From Chloroflexota bacterium (GTDB taxonomy: Bacteria > Chloroflexota > Dehalococcoidia > SM23-28-2 > RBG-16-64-32), in the NCBI GenBank assembly GCA_005880075.1, contig VBJT01000182.1, forward strand, positions 1-22,553: a stretch of DNA of 22,553 bases, in the 5' to 3' direction. Within the stretch, counting starts at the first letter, position 1; each line of letters opens with the position of its first letter. Made by a program: the position numbers and the translations under genes. The notes beneath the pieces were generated by a model that was given only the letters and a program-made list of their open reading frames with translations, was not told the origin of the DNA and made no database searches. Shown here in pieces: positions 6,522-14,234 of the stretch.

Positions 6522-7292
6522 ATGGCCCGCTTCTGGGTCGGCACCTCCGGCTGGCAGTACAAGCACTGGCGCGAACGCTTCTATCCCAAAGGCCTGGCGC
6601 AGAACGACTGGTTAACCTATTACAGCCGTAAGTTCGCAAGCGTCGAGATCAACAACAGCTTCTACATCCAGCCCAGCGAAAAAAGCTGGGACCGCTGGCG
6701 CGATCTCGCTCCAGAAGGCTTCCTCTACGCCGTCAAAGCGCACCGCTATCTGACTCATCGCAAACGGTTGAAGGACTGCGAGGGCTCGCTTGAGCGCGTC
6801 ATTAGCTCGGCGCAGCGCCTGAATTCGCATCTGGGACCGCTGCTCTTTCAGCTCCCGCCCTATTTCAAGCGCACCGACGAACACGCGACGCGCCTTGCAT
6901 CGTTCCTCGAGTTGCTGCCCGCCGATCTGCCTTGCACCTTCGAGTTCCGGGACAAATCCTGGTTCGGTGACGATACGATGGAAGCGTTGCGCCGCCACGG
7001 CGTGGCCTTCTGCTCCTACCATAAGCCAGACCTGAAATGTCCCCTTATCGCGACAGCCGGTTTCGCCTACGTGCGCTTTCACGGCCCGGGTGCCCGCTAC
7101 CGCGGCAAGTATACGGACAGGATGCTCGAGGATTGGGGGGAGCGGCTAAGCAACCTGGCGAGAGAGGTCGACGAAGTGTACGTTTACTTCAACAACGATG
7201 CTTTTGGGCACGCCGTTTCTAATGCGATCACGCTCGGCCGGCTGCTCGGCGTCTCGCGATCGAGCCCGGCGGCTGCTAACGCGACCAACTGA
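6522..7292 (+). CDS. DUF72 (YecE-like) TIM-barrel protein
   Basis: This 256-residue protein carries the DUF72 hallmarks. The N-terminal WVGTSGWQYKHWRERFYP spans residues 5-22. VEINNSFYIQPSEKSWDRW follows at about 42-60. The middle has GPLLFQLPPYFK and then FEFRDKSWF. The C-terminal part has AYVRFHGPGARYRGKYTD and EVYVYFNNDAFGHAV. The family is a TIM-barrel resembling metal-dependent sugar isomerases or endonuclease IV, with no settled biochemical role that I know of. The ATG is only 3 bases after the acidic gene's stop, and the GGAGT upstream is some 13 bases away, so translation may depend on coupling. It is the last gene of the riboswitch operon; the convergent cupredoxin gene ends 17 bases further on. 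Confidence 0.92.
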   Translation: MARFWVGTSGWQYKHWRERFYPKGLAQNDWLTYYSRKFASVEINNSFYIQPSEKSWDRWRDLAPEGFLYAVKAHRYLTHRKRLKDCEGSLERVISSAQRLNSHLGPLLFQLPPYFKRTDEHATRLASFLELLPADLPCTFEFRDKSWFGDDTMEALRRHGVAFCSYHKPDLKCPLIATAGFAYVRFHGPGARYRGKYTDRMLEDWGERLSNLAREVDEVYVYFNNDAFGHAVSNAITLGRLLGVSRSSPAAANATN

Positions 7293-7309
7293 AGAAAGCG
7301 GTCGAGGGG

Positions 7310-7738
7310 TCATTTGACGACGAAGTCGCCGTTCATGGCGTTCGGATGGATATCGCAGCGGAAATGGTAAGTCCCGGGTGTTTCCGGCGCCGTGAACTGG
7401 TATGTCAGAATAGCGGGCCCGGGGAATTTCTGACCGGCGAACAGCGGGTCCGTTGAGTCCGCCGATTGGTACAGCGAGAAGGTGTGTTCCACCGAATCCT
7501 TGTTTTCCATCGTGAGGGTGACGTCCTTGCCCGTTGGAGCCTCGAGAGTCGTCTTGTCGAATTTCGTGTTCTCGGCTACGAGTGTCAGCTTGACCTCGTC
7601 CTCGGCGCCGTCGCTTGCCGAAGTCGATTGCGTCGCGGTTGATGATTTGTTGTTGTCATCGCCACCACCGCAGCCGCCGAGAAGCGTTGTGACTAAAACC
7701 AGGGCGAGTATCAGGGCAGTGGTACGGGCCGGCTTCAT
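7310..7738 (-). CDS. Cupredoxin-domain lipoprotein (type 1 copper, halocyanin-like)
   Basis: This 142-residue exported lipoprotein has a basic N-terminus, a hydrophobic stretch and the lipobox LGGC (Cys23 becomes the lipidated N-terminus). A Gly/Asp/Ser/Thr linker runs to about residue 47. A cupredoxin beta-sandwich follows, with the four type 1 copper ligands in place: His85 (SVEHTFSLY), Cys128, His131 and Met135 (HFRCDIHPNAM). It probably carries electrons at the outer face of the membrane. The start is the ATG at 7738-7736, because AAGGAGG precedes it and the signal peptide begins there; longer in-frame versions would bury the signal. It is divergent from the malic enzyme and convergent with DUF72. 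Confidence 0.92.
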   Translation of the reverse strand: MKPARTTALILALVLVTTLLGGCGGGDDNNKSSTATQSTSASDGAEDEVKLTLVAENTKFDKTTLEAPTGKDVTLTMENKDSVEHTFSLYQSADSTDPLFAGQKFPGPAILTYQFTAPETPGTYHFRCDIHPNAMNGDFVVK

Positions 7739-7903
7739 GAGACCTCCTTGATGTGGGCCGGCCGGCTGCAAGCGATTCCGACCCATGCCAGTATCGAGAT
7801 TATCCGCTTTGACCCATAACGTCACGTTGATCGCAGGACGATTCCCAGCGTGGTTACGGGCATCGCTTAGAATTGACTGACAGAGACTGGCGACGGAGGG
7901 AGA

Positions 7904-8698
7904 ATGGCGCGCGATCCGCAGAAACCGCAGTTCTTCCGAACCATGCGCGTGAAGAATGTGCAGCAGGTGGGCGTCCTTGCCGGTGTTCTCGGCGTGGTTG
8001 CCCGGCACGGCGCGAGCGTTGGTGACATCCGGACTGTCCACCAGAGCCGGACGTCGATGGTGCGCGACATCGACCTCCTCGTTGAATCGCTGGCAGAGCT
8101 GGACGCCATCGTCTCCGAACTCGACGAGATGCCGCAAACAACCGTCCTGGAGCTTCGTGACGAGGTCCTATCCGCTCACCTCGGCGGCAAGATCAGGGTC
8201 GTCCCCCAGATGCCAATCGACAGCTTCGCCGATCTCGGCCGGGTCTACACGCCCGGAGTCGGGGAGGTATGCCGGCGGATTTACGAGGATCCTTCACTTG
8301 CGGACCACTACACAATTATCGCTAATACCGTGGCGATCATCAGCGATGGTTCTGCCGTCTTGGGGCTCGGTAACCTCGGCCCGCTGGCTGCGATGCCGGT
8401 CCTCGAAGGAAAGGCAGCCCTCCTCGCGCACCTCGTGGGCGTGAATGCCGTCCCCGTCGCGCTGAGCAGCCAGGACCCCGACGATATAGTTGAGGCGGCC
8501 GCCGCGATTTCACCATCATTCGGCGTCATTCAACTCGAGGACATCGCCTCTCCGAAGTGCTTTGACGTTGAAAGGCGTGTGCAGGAAGCCGTCGGAATTG
8601 CGGCCTTCCACGACGACCAGCACGGCACGGCGGCTGTCGTCCTGGCCGCACTGATCAATGCTTGCCGCCTGGCCGGCAGCTACTCATCGGCCAGATAG
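7904..8698 (+). CDS. ACT-domain NAD-dependent malic enzyme, N-terminal part (frameshifted)
   Basis: The open frame codes 264 residues before a premature TAG. Residues 10-65 are an ACT-like regulatory domain (MRVKNVQQVGVLAGVLGVVA, then GDIRTVHQSRTSMVRDIDLL). The malic-enzyme N-domain follows: VYTPGVGEVCRRIYEDP with the catalytic Tyr, EGKAALLAHLVGVNAVPVAL with the active-site Lys, and VIQLEDIASPKCF and FHDDQHGTAAV with metal-binding acids. The enzyme would decarboxylate malate to pyruvate with NAD(P). The frame is lost at LINACRLAG (about 8680), just before the Rossmann domain; the last six residues (SYSSAR) are out-of-frame. GGAGGGAG precedes the ATG, and a TAGAAT at 7868-7873 is a possible -10. 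The rest continues in the frame at 8662-9255. Confidence 0.85.
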   Translation: MARDPQKPQFFRTMRVKNVQQVGVLAGVLGVVARHGASVGDIRTVHQSRTSMVRDIDLLVESLAELDAIVSELDEMPQTTVLELRDEVLSAHLGGKIRVVPQMPIDSFADLGRVYTPGVGEVCRRIYEDPSLADHYTIIANTVAIISDGSAVLGLGNLGPLAAMPVLEGKAALLAHLVGVNAVPVALSSQDPDDIVEAAAAISPSFGVIQLEDIASPKCFDVERRVQEAVGIAAFHDDQHGTAAVVLAALINACRLAGSYSSAR

Positions 8699-9255
8699 GG
8701 CTAGGCGCGGCCGGACTCGCCATAGCGCGCTCGATAATGCACTACACCGGAAACGCGGTCCTCGGCGCAGATCGGTTGACGGAACCTATCGAACGGCTGG
8801 TGGCAATTGGGGGCAAGGCTTCCGACATCGAAGAAGTCTGCGCCAAATGTGATGTAGTGATCGCGACGACGGGCCAGCCGGCGCTTATTGAGCCGTCAAT
8901 GGTGCGGCCGGGGCAGATCATCTTCGCCCTCTCCAATCCGCGTCCGGAAATCGACGCCACGCTTGCTATAGAGGCTGGCGCGCGTATTGCCGAGGGGGGC
9001 GCTGCTATCAACAACCTACTGTGTTACCCCGGGGCCTGCCGGGGGCTGCTTGATGCCGGCGCCAAATCAGCGCCGCAGGCCATCTTTGGGGCCGCCAGCG
9101 AGGCCATTGTTGCGGCCACTCCGGATGGACAGTTGCTCCCCAATCCGCTCGAAAAGAGAGTGCATCGTGCCGTCGCCCGCGCCGTCGCCCGCGCCTCATT
9201 GGATGCCAGCATTGCCACTCGTGAGCTGGATGTGGACTACTTCACGGAGGAGTGA
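8662..9255 (+). CDS. Malic enzyme, NAD-binding C-terminal part (frameshifted from 7904-8698)
   Basis: This is the conserved continuation of the malic enzyme, one frame back from the N-terminal part. It carries the Rossmann motif IGLGAAGLAIARSI, the segment CDVVIATTGQPALIEPSMV, the hallmark IIFALSNPRPEID, INNLLCYPGACRG, and APQAIFGAASEAIVA near the end. The ATG at 8662 lacks a ribosome binding site and would begin in the middle of a domain, so this is not an independent gene. Loss of one base (or 1 modulo 3) near 8680 explains the split. The rejoined protein is about 450 residues, slightly short, with the loop between LAG and IGLGAAG looking too small, so a deletion of more than one base is possible. 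A terminator-like hairpin follows at 9267. Confidence 0.85.
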   Translation: MPPGRQLLIGQIGLGAAGLAIARSIMHYTGNAVLGADRLTEPIERLVAIGGKASDIEEVCAKCDVVIATTGQPALIEPSMVRPGQIIFALSNPRPEIDATLAIEAGARIAEGGAAINNLLCYPGACRGLLDAGAKSAPQAIFGAASEAIVAATPDGQLLPNPLEKRVHRAVARAVARASLDASIATRELDVDYFTEE

Positions 9256-9266
9256 CCCAAGCCAGA

Positions 9267-9293
9267 ACGGCGGAAGGAATCTCCTTCCGCCGT
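9267..9293. terminator. Hairpin terminator between convergent malic enzyme and surface-protein genes
   Basis: ACGGCGGAAGGA (9267-9278) and TCCTTCCGCCGT (9282-9293) form a 12-bp perfect stem with a 3-base loop. A short T-run (GTTTT, 9311-9315) lies some 20 bases downstream on the plus strand, so the T-tract is weak. The position between the malic enzyme stop (9255) and the restored surface-protein stop (9321) suggests a shared, possibly bidirectional terminator. Confidence 0.7.
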
Positions 9294-9320
9294 CGTTCTG
9301 CTCAGAGTCTGTTTTAGCGA

Positions 9321-11475
9321 TTATTCGTCGCTGCGGACCTCGACTTTGGCCTGCCGTCGCGCTCGAACACGGGGAAAGCCTGCGATAGCGAACCCGATGA
9401 CGAAGGCGCCCGCGATAGCAAGGACGGCCCATCGCAGGTTGAGGTCGCGGTCGCCCACCGAACCGTCGCCCGTCTGAGGGAAGGCCGAGATCGCGAGCAC
9501 CGCAGGCGATGGCGTAACGGGCGCGGCCGTCGGAGTCCGTGATGGCGTGGCAGTTACGACCCTCAGCGGCGTCGGTGTTCGGGTTGGGCTTGCTGTTGAC
9601 GGCGCCGTGGGACTCGCTGTCGGCGAGGCAGTCGCCGTTGCTGTCGGCGAGGCCGTCGCCGTTGCTGTCGGCGAAGGCGTCTCGGTCGGCGTCGGCGAGG
9701 GCGTCTCGGTCGGCGTCGGCGAGGGCGTCTCGGTCGGCGTCGGCGAGGGTGTCTCGGTTGGCGTCGGCGAGGGCGTCTCGGTCGGCGTCGGCGAGGGCGT
9801 CTCGGTCGGCGTCGGCGAAGCTGTCTCGGTCGGCGTCGGTGAGGGCGTCTCGGTCGGCGTCGGCGAAGGCGTCTCGGTCGGCGTCGGCGAAGGCGTCTCG
9901 GTCGGCGTCGGCGAAGGCGTCTCGGTCGGCGTCGGCGAAGGCGTCTCGGTCGGCGTCGGCGAAGACGTCTCGGTCGGCGTCGGCGAAGACGTCTCTAGCC
10001 GTCGGAGATGCCGTCGGAGACGGGGTTGGCGAAGCGGTAGGGCTAGCCGTCGGAGATGCCGTCGGAGACGGCGTCGGCGAAGCGGTAGGACTAGCCGTCG
10101 GAGATGCCGTCGGAGACGGGGTTGGCGAAGCGGTAGGGCTAGCCGTCGGAGTTGCCGTCGGAGACGGGGTTGGAGTGTTGTTGATGAAGGGGGATCCGGC
10201 GAAGAACGCCCCTGCGCCGGTGACCGTAACCGTCTGGCAGGCCGGGTCGGCGATGAAGCCCGAGGGAGCGGCCGTTTCACAAATCCGGTAAGTGCCGGGA
10301 ATCGTGATCGTGAGGTCGAACTTCCCGCCGGTTGGGTCGCCGTCCGGCGATTCGTTGTCGGTCACGGATTGGCACTGGTCCGGGATGTCAAGGCCTTTGC
10401 CATCGTGAGTTCGGCAGACCTCAAAGCTAGCGCCGGCTAGGAGGTCCTCCTGGCCGTCCACCTTCTGCCAGTGAATCCCGCACAGGGGCAGCGGCTCCGG
10501 TGCGGCAAAGTCCTTCAGCTCCGCCGTGCTCAGGTCTTCGGGATTTCCCTGCGATGTCCTCGTGTGCGCGTTAAAGGAGCCGATGCAAGGGGTAGCTCCA
10601 AGCAGCCCGGTAAGGTCGATTCCGAACTCCGTGAAGGCATTCTTCTCTAGTGTCGCGATGACATTGCCGTGGTTGTCGTAGTTCGGCCAGGGGCCGCCAT
10701 CGTCGTTCGGTCCGGCATTATTTAGGCCACAGATCGTGTCAGCCGCGTTGCATCCGGCGCCGCTGATAGAGCCGCCGGTGACGATGACATACTGGCTACC
10801 GTCCCACTGAAACACGCGCAGTGTCCCGAAGTCGCCGCCTTTGGTGAAATCCATGGCGACGAGGATGTCTCCCGCAGTCTTCGACCCAACAAAGCCGCAG
10901 GGTTCGTTAGCGCAGGGTGGCTCCTCGTCAAGCCCTATGATCTGGCGGTTGAATTCAATGTCAATGTGGCTATCGCCGTTGGGCGCCAGCCTTTCCAGCC
11001 CGGCGTAAATGATCAAATGTCCGTTTGCGTCCACGGTACCGAAGGCGTAGACATTGGACAGATCGTCCTTCGCAGGGACGCTCTGGGTTCCCCAACTCCA
11101 CGCGGAAGGCTGCTGGTTGTTCTTTGTCCCCCCTGCCGTGAAGACGGTATGGTCAACCGCGCCGGCCGGCGAGATGTCATCCATCAGGAACCCAGCCCCC
11201 AGACCGCTATCCAGGTTGGCGACGCTACCGCTGGAGTCAAACACGGAGCCCCAGTCAGGCCCCGCCGCTGACCCATCCGGGATGTTGCCGTCAAGTTCGA
11301 AGTGTCCATCGTCGTGGACCGCCGAAGCCGGCATTGGCCAGCCGATCGCGATCGACACCAGCAAGGCGAAAGCCGCCAGAGTTGCCGCGACCAGACCCGC
11401 GAACAATGGCCGCACCGGCCAACTGACGGTTGTTGACTGCGCTTGGGGATGATCTCGCAGCGTCCGATTGGTCAT
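9321..11475 (-). CDS. Secreted Pro/Thr/Ser-repeat surface protein with prealbumin-like domain and LPxTG-like anchor (frame broken in repeats)
   Basis: The N-terminus has a long signal peptide (hydrophobic LFAGLVAATLAAFALLVSIA, cleavage plausible after PASA). An extracellular domain of about 260 residues follows, with paired Cys. A SpaA/prealbumin-like domain comes next (GIHWQKVDGQEDLLAGASFEV to GTYRICETAAPSGF). SPT repeats lead into a TPTETPSP tract. The last residues, in the other frame, give FPQTGDG, a hydrophobic helix (WAVLAIAGAFVIGFAIAGF) and basic RVRARRQ, an LPxTG-type sortase signal. The frame from 11475 meets a one-base excess at about 9995-9997; unrepaired it becomes ADADRDAF-type sequence running to 9196, into the malic enzyme, without an anchor. 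Restored length is about 717 residues. GGGAGG precedes the ATG. Confidence 0.75.
9671..9995 (-). repeat. Tandem 24-bp repeat, 13 full units plus a partial unit
   Basis: Thirteen 24-bp units run from 9671 to 9982, with a partial copy to 9995. On the plus strand a unit begins gcgaaggcgtctcgg and ends tcggcgtcg; units differ at a few positions. Read on the minus strand in the anchor-containing frame they encode the octapeptide TPTETPSP-type stalk. The tract ends exactly where the frame shift occurs. Confidence 0.95.
9997..10173 (-). repeat. Tandem 48-bp repeat, three units plus a partial unit
   Basis: Units at 9997-10044, 10045-10092 and 10093-10140 are nearly identical, and a partial fourth unit runs to 10173. 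Each begins agccgtcggagatgcc on the plus strand. On the minus strand they encode SPTASPTPSPTASPTA in the frame of the N-terminal part of the surface protein. A different period and frame from the neighbouring 24-bp tract meet at 9995-9997. Confidence 0.95.
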
Positions 11476-11528
11476 GTAAACCCTCCCTTGGGACTCGTCG
11501 TCCCCTGCAAGTCCGGCGGCTCGCAGGC

Positions 11529-11549
11529 CTGTTAACTAATTCTTAACAG
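11529..11549. promoter_or_regulatory. Inverted repeat upstream of the surface-protein gene
   Basis: CTGTTAA (11529-11535) and TTAACAG (11543-11549) form a perfect 7-bp inverted repeat around a 7-base AT-rich centre, 54 bases before the ATG. A further GGTTAAAC lies at 11562-11569. It could be an operator or overlap a promoter, but no regulator is identifiable. Confidence 0.4.
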
Positions 11550-11630
11550 ACGTTGATAATCGGTTAAACGGACGCGCGGTGAACACTCAGTGAAAAGTGT
11601 CTTCCTCGCTAGTCAAGGCGGAAACAGAAA

Positions 11631-11663
11631 GGCGTGGGCGGCTCGTTGCAAGCCGCCCACGCC
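11631..11663 (-). terminator. Intrinsic terminator of the MMPL gene
   Basis: GGCGTGGGCGGCT (11631-11643) pairs perfectly with AGCCGCCCACGCC (11651-11663) over 13 bp with a 7-base loop. Read on the minus strand the stem is followed by TTTCTGTTT, a usable T-rich tail. It lies 33 bases after the MMPL stop and separates that gene from the surface protein downstream. Confidence 0.88.
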
Positions 11664-11695
11664 TGGCCCAAGGGGAGAGTATCGTCTTTGTATCT

Positions 11696-13924
11696 TTAAG
11701 AGGCCTCAGCGCCTCCTCTTTGCTGGTTCGCCCAGCGCGGCTCCTCCCCCGCGGCCTCTTTCGCTCCTCGCTCGCGAAGATCGGGGAGCCAGCGTAGGAA
11801 CGGCGGCAGGTACCAGTTGCGGTCCCCCAGCAGTTCCATGGCCGCCGGCACGAGCACCGAGCGCACGATGGTCGCATCCAACAGGACCGCCACGCCGAGC
11901 CCGAAACCCATCTGCTGGAACATTACCAGGTCGCCCTGTGCAATGCCTCCGAAGACAGCAGCCATGATGAGCGCAGCCCCGGTGATGATCCCCGCCGTCG
12001 AGCGGACGCCGAAGGCTACCGACTCCCGGTTGTCCCTTGTCCGGTCAAAGCGCTCACGTATGCGGCTGAGAAGGAAGACGTGGTAGTCCATCGAGAGACC
12101 GAAGAGGATCGAGAACGTCCAGAGCGGTACCCAGGCCTCGATGATGTCCACCTGCTGGAACCCGAGCAGCTCATTACCGACGCCTTTCTGAAAAACCAGC
12201 ACGAGCAGCCCGTAAGCGGCGCCTACCGACAATAGGTTCATGATGATCGCCTTGATCGGGACAACGATCGAGCGGAAGACGATCGTAAGTAGAATGAAGC
12301 TTAGACCGAGCACGAAGCCGATCACAATCGGCGTATAGTCTTCGGTCGTATTGATATAGTCGATCGACCCCGAGCTCTGCCCGCCCACGAACACCTTCGC
12401 ATCGACTCCGCTAAAAGCTTCGGGAATGTACTTCGTCCGCAGAGCTCGCACAGAGTCGAGCGTCTCGTTCGCCGTCGGATCGCCATTGACCGGCACCGAA
12501 TAGAGGGCGACATCGCCGCTGCTGTTCGCCGTGAAGGTGGCGCGACTGAACTCGGGATGCTGGGTGAGTATCCCATCGAGACGGCCCAGAGCGCCCTGAA
12601 TGGGCGTGCCATTAACATCGCCCTGGATGGCTATTTCGGCCGGAGTCACGAGCCCGTACGAGAACTCACTCCGTAGTATCTGGAACCCCTCCTTGGAGCG
12701 GAGGCCGTCTGGAAGCGTGCTGACTCCCGCGCTTCCGGTCTTGATATCGATATAGGGGACGGCAAGTGCAATTAACAGCGCGGCAGCCGCGACCAGCGCG
12801 ATCACGGGATAGCGCATGACGAAGCGGGTCACGGTGTCCCAGAACCCACCGTGCTTCTCGTGGTCCGCCTCGACCGCGCCCTTGCCGATGAACGGCACGC
12901 GCAGCGCGTTCACCCTGTCGCCGAGCAGGCCGAGCATCGCTGGCAACAAGGTCAGAGAGATCATGACGGAGACAAGCACAACAATGATGGCCCCGAGGCC
13001 GAGGCTACGGAATATCGTGCTTGGTACCAGGAGCATTCCGAACAGCGCGAGTACGACGGTCATGCCGCTGAAGAAGACTGCGCGCGACGCTGTAGCGCCG
13101 GTCGCAGCGATCGCCTCTTGCTTCGCCAGGCCCTTCGCGCGCTCCTCGCGGTAGCGGGAGACAATGAACAACGAGTAGTCGATCCCAACGGCCAGGCCCA
13201 TCATCGTAATCACGTTGGTAATAAAGAATGAGAGTTGAGAGACATGCCCGAGCAGTGCCGAGAGGCCGACTGCGACGACGATGGCGAGGATGCCGAGCAC
13301 GAGAGGCACTCCCGCTGCCAGGAGCGCTCCGAACACGACGACGAGCACCACGAGTGCGATCGGTATGCCGATAGACTCGCCTGTCTCAAGATCGTGCTGC
13401 GCCTGCGTTTGCAGTTCAAGGACGTGGAAGCCCTGCGAGCCGTCGGCTTGCCTGACGATGTTCAGCACCGGGTCGATTCTGTCCTGCGCCTCCTCGTGGT
13501 CCCCTGCCATGACAAATGGCAGGATCGCCGTGTGGCGATCCTCAGAAATGAGCGACGGGTCGTTCGACTGATAGAAGTTCGTGCCCTTTGCGACGATCCC
13601 GGTACCAAGCGCTGAAACCTTTCCGTAAACTCCCTCAACAACCTCACGGAACTGCGGGTCGTCCACTGTGGTGGAGTCTGATCGCACGATGACTACTTCG
13701 TTCGTCGGCTCGGGCCCGCGAAGATGGTCCTTCAGCAAATTCTCCGCCCGCTGCGACTCAGGGTTGTTCGTCAGCGATACGTCCGTCGTCAAGGCGCCCG
13801 ACAGGAGGGCGCCGATGGCGGCCATGGAGGCCACGATGACGGCCACCCAGATCCCGACGATTGTCCACGGGCGTCGCGCCGAAACCCGCGCGAGGTTTTC
13901 AGTTGATAGGATTGATAACGCCAT
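11696..13924 (-). CDS. MMPL family RND-type transporter
   Basis: This 742-residue inner-membrane transporter has the two-fold MmpL layout: TM1 near residues 20-45, a large outer domain, and a TM2-6 bundle. An approximately 150-residue second outer domain (DIKTGSAGVSTLPDGLRSKEG onward) and a TM7-12 bundle follow. Both MMPL motifs are visible: GLAVGIDYSLFIVSRYREE in the first half and LFGLSMDYHVFLLSRIRER in the second, carrying the TM Asp-Tyr pairs used in proton relay. Members export lipids, hydrophobic metabolites or drugs. The ATG at 13924-13922 is preferred, as GGAGGAGG lies just before it; the in-frame ATG 27 bases upstream has no such site. It is downstream of a TetR gene, the likely regulator. 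Confidence 0.92.
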   Translation of the reverse strand: MALSILSTENLARVSARRPWTIVGIWVAVIVASMAAIGALLSGALTTDVSLTNNPESQRAENLLKDHLRGPEPTNEVVIVRSDSTTVDDPQFREVVEGVYGKVSALGTGIVAKGTNFYQSNDPSLISEDRHTAILPFVMAGDHEEAQDRIDPVLNIVRQADGSQGFHVLELQTQAQHDLETGESIGIPIALVVLVVVFGALLAAGVPLVLGILAIVVAVGLSALLGHVSQLSFFITNVITMMGLAVGIDYSLFIVSRYREERAKGLAKQEAIAATGATASRAVFFSGMTVVLALFGMLLVPSTIFRSLGLGAIIVVLVSVMISLTLLPAMLGLLGDRVNALRVPFIGKGAVEADHEKHGGFWDTVTRFVMRYPVIALVAAAALLIALAVPYIDIKTGSAGVSTLPDGLRSKEGFQILRSEFSYGLVTPAEIAIQGDVNGTPIQGALGRLDGILTQHPEFSRATFTANSSGDVALYSVPVNGDPTANETLDSVRALRTKYIPEAFSGVDAKVFVGGQSSGSIDYINTTEDYTPIVIGFVLGLSFILLTIVFRSIVVPIKAIIMNLLSVGAAYGLLVLVFQKGVGNELLGFQQVDIIEAWVPLWTFSILFGLSMDYHVFLLSRIRERFDRTRDNRESVAFGVRSTAGIITGAALIMAAVFGGIAQGDLVMFQQMGFGLGVAVLLDATIVRSVLVPAAMELLGDRNWYLPPFLRWLPDLRERGAKEAAGEEPRWANQQRGGAEAS

Positions 13925-14040
13925 TTTGGGTTCCTCCTCCATTTCGGCCACCGCTCTAGCCCACTCGTTAACGCGACGTATAGATGATCTTTAGATCGAC
14001 CTTTGACCGGTGGGTCGAGGCTCCAGTGCGTTCCCTTCGC

Positions 14041-14229
14041 CTAACCTAATTCTGGCGCCGGCGTCGGTGGTTTACGCACAATCGACAGCCAGCCGCCCAG
14101 CGGGTTCGGTGGCTCCATCGCCCGCTCCGTCCGCGGCCAGCCTGTCGTGTGCGGGTGCGTAACACGGGCTTCGTCTTCGCGCTCGCGGATTGCCGACCAA
14201 ACAAGTTCATCGCTCAGGAAGCTCAACAT
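14041..14229 (-). CDS. Small protein of 62 residues downstream of TetR, unknown function
   Basis: The frame starts at ATG 14229-14227 with AAGGAG about 10 bases upstream, and ends at TAG (14043-14041). It begins 5 bases after the TetR stop, so the two are surely co-transcribed. The product starts MLSFLSDELVWSAIRERED, continues ARVTHPHTTGWPRTERAMEP and ends in a Pro-rich tail (PPNPLGGWLSIVRKPPTPAP). It is soluble, with no Cys, signal peptide or clear membrane helix. The first 20 residues look like an amphipathic helix. I do not recognise the family. The MMPL gene follows after 116 bases. Confidence 0.65.
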   Translation of the reverse strand: MLSFLSDELVWSAIREREDEARVTHPHTTGWPRTERAMEPPNPLGGWLSIVRKPPTPAPELG

Positions 14230-14234
14230 ACCAA

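Noticed and set aside
7739..8137. Long N-terminal extension of the cupredoxin
   Set aside because: It would place the lipoprotein signal in mid-protein and overlaps the malic enzyme antisense. The ATG at 7738 has AAGGAGG and starts the signal peptide.
9196..9320. Extension of the minus-strand surface protein to 9196
   Set aside because: This part is read in the wrong frame. It overlaps the conserved end of the malic enzyme and the terminator hairpin, while the LPxTG-like tail is in the frame ending at 9321.
9539..10440. Two long plus-strand open frames encoding Ser-Ala-Ser-Ala-Lys and Val-Gly-Val-Gly-Glu repeats
   Set aside because: They are the antisense of the surface-protein repeats. They have no ribosome binding site, and are open only because the GC-rich repeat period is a multiple of three.
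13986..13997. Palindrome GATCT-TT-AGATC upstream of the MMPL gene
   Set aside because: It is short and unlike the TetR operator candidates, and could occur by chance.
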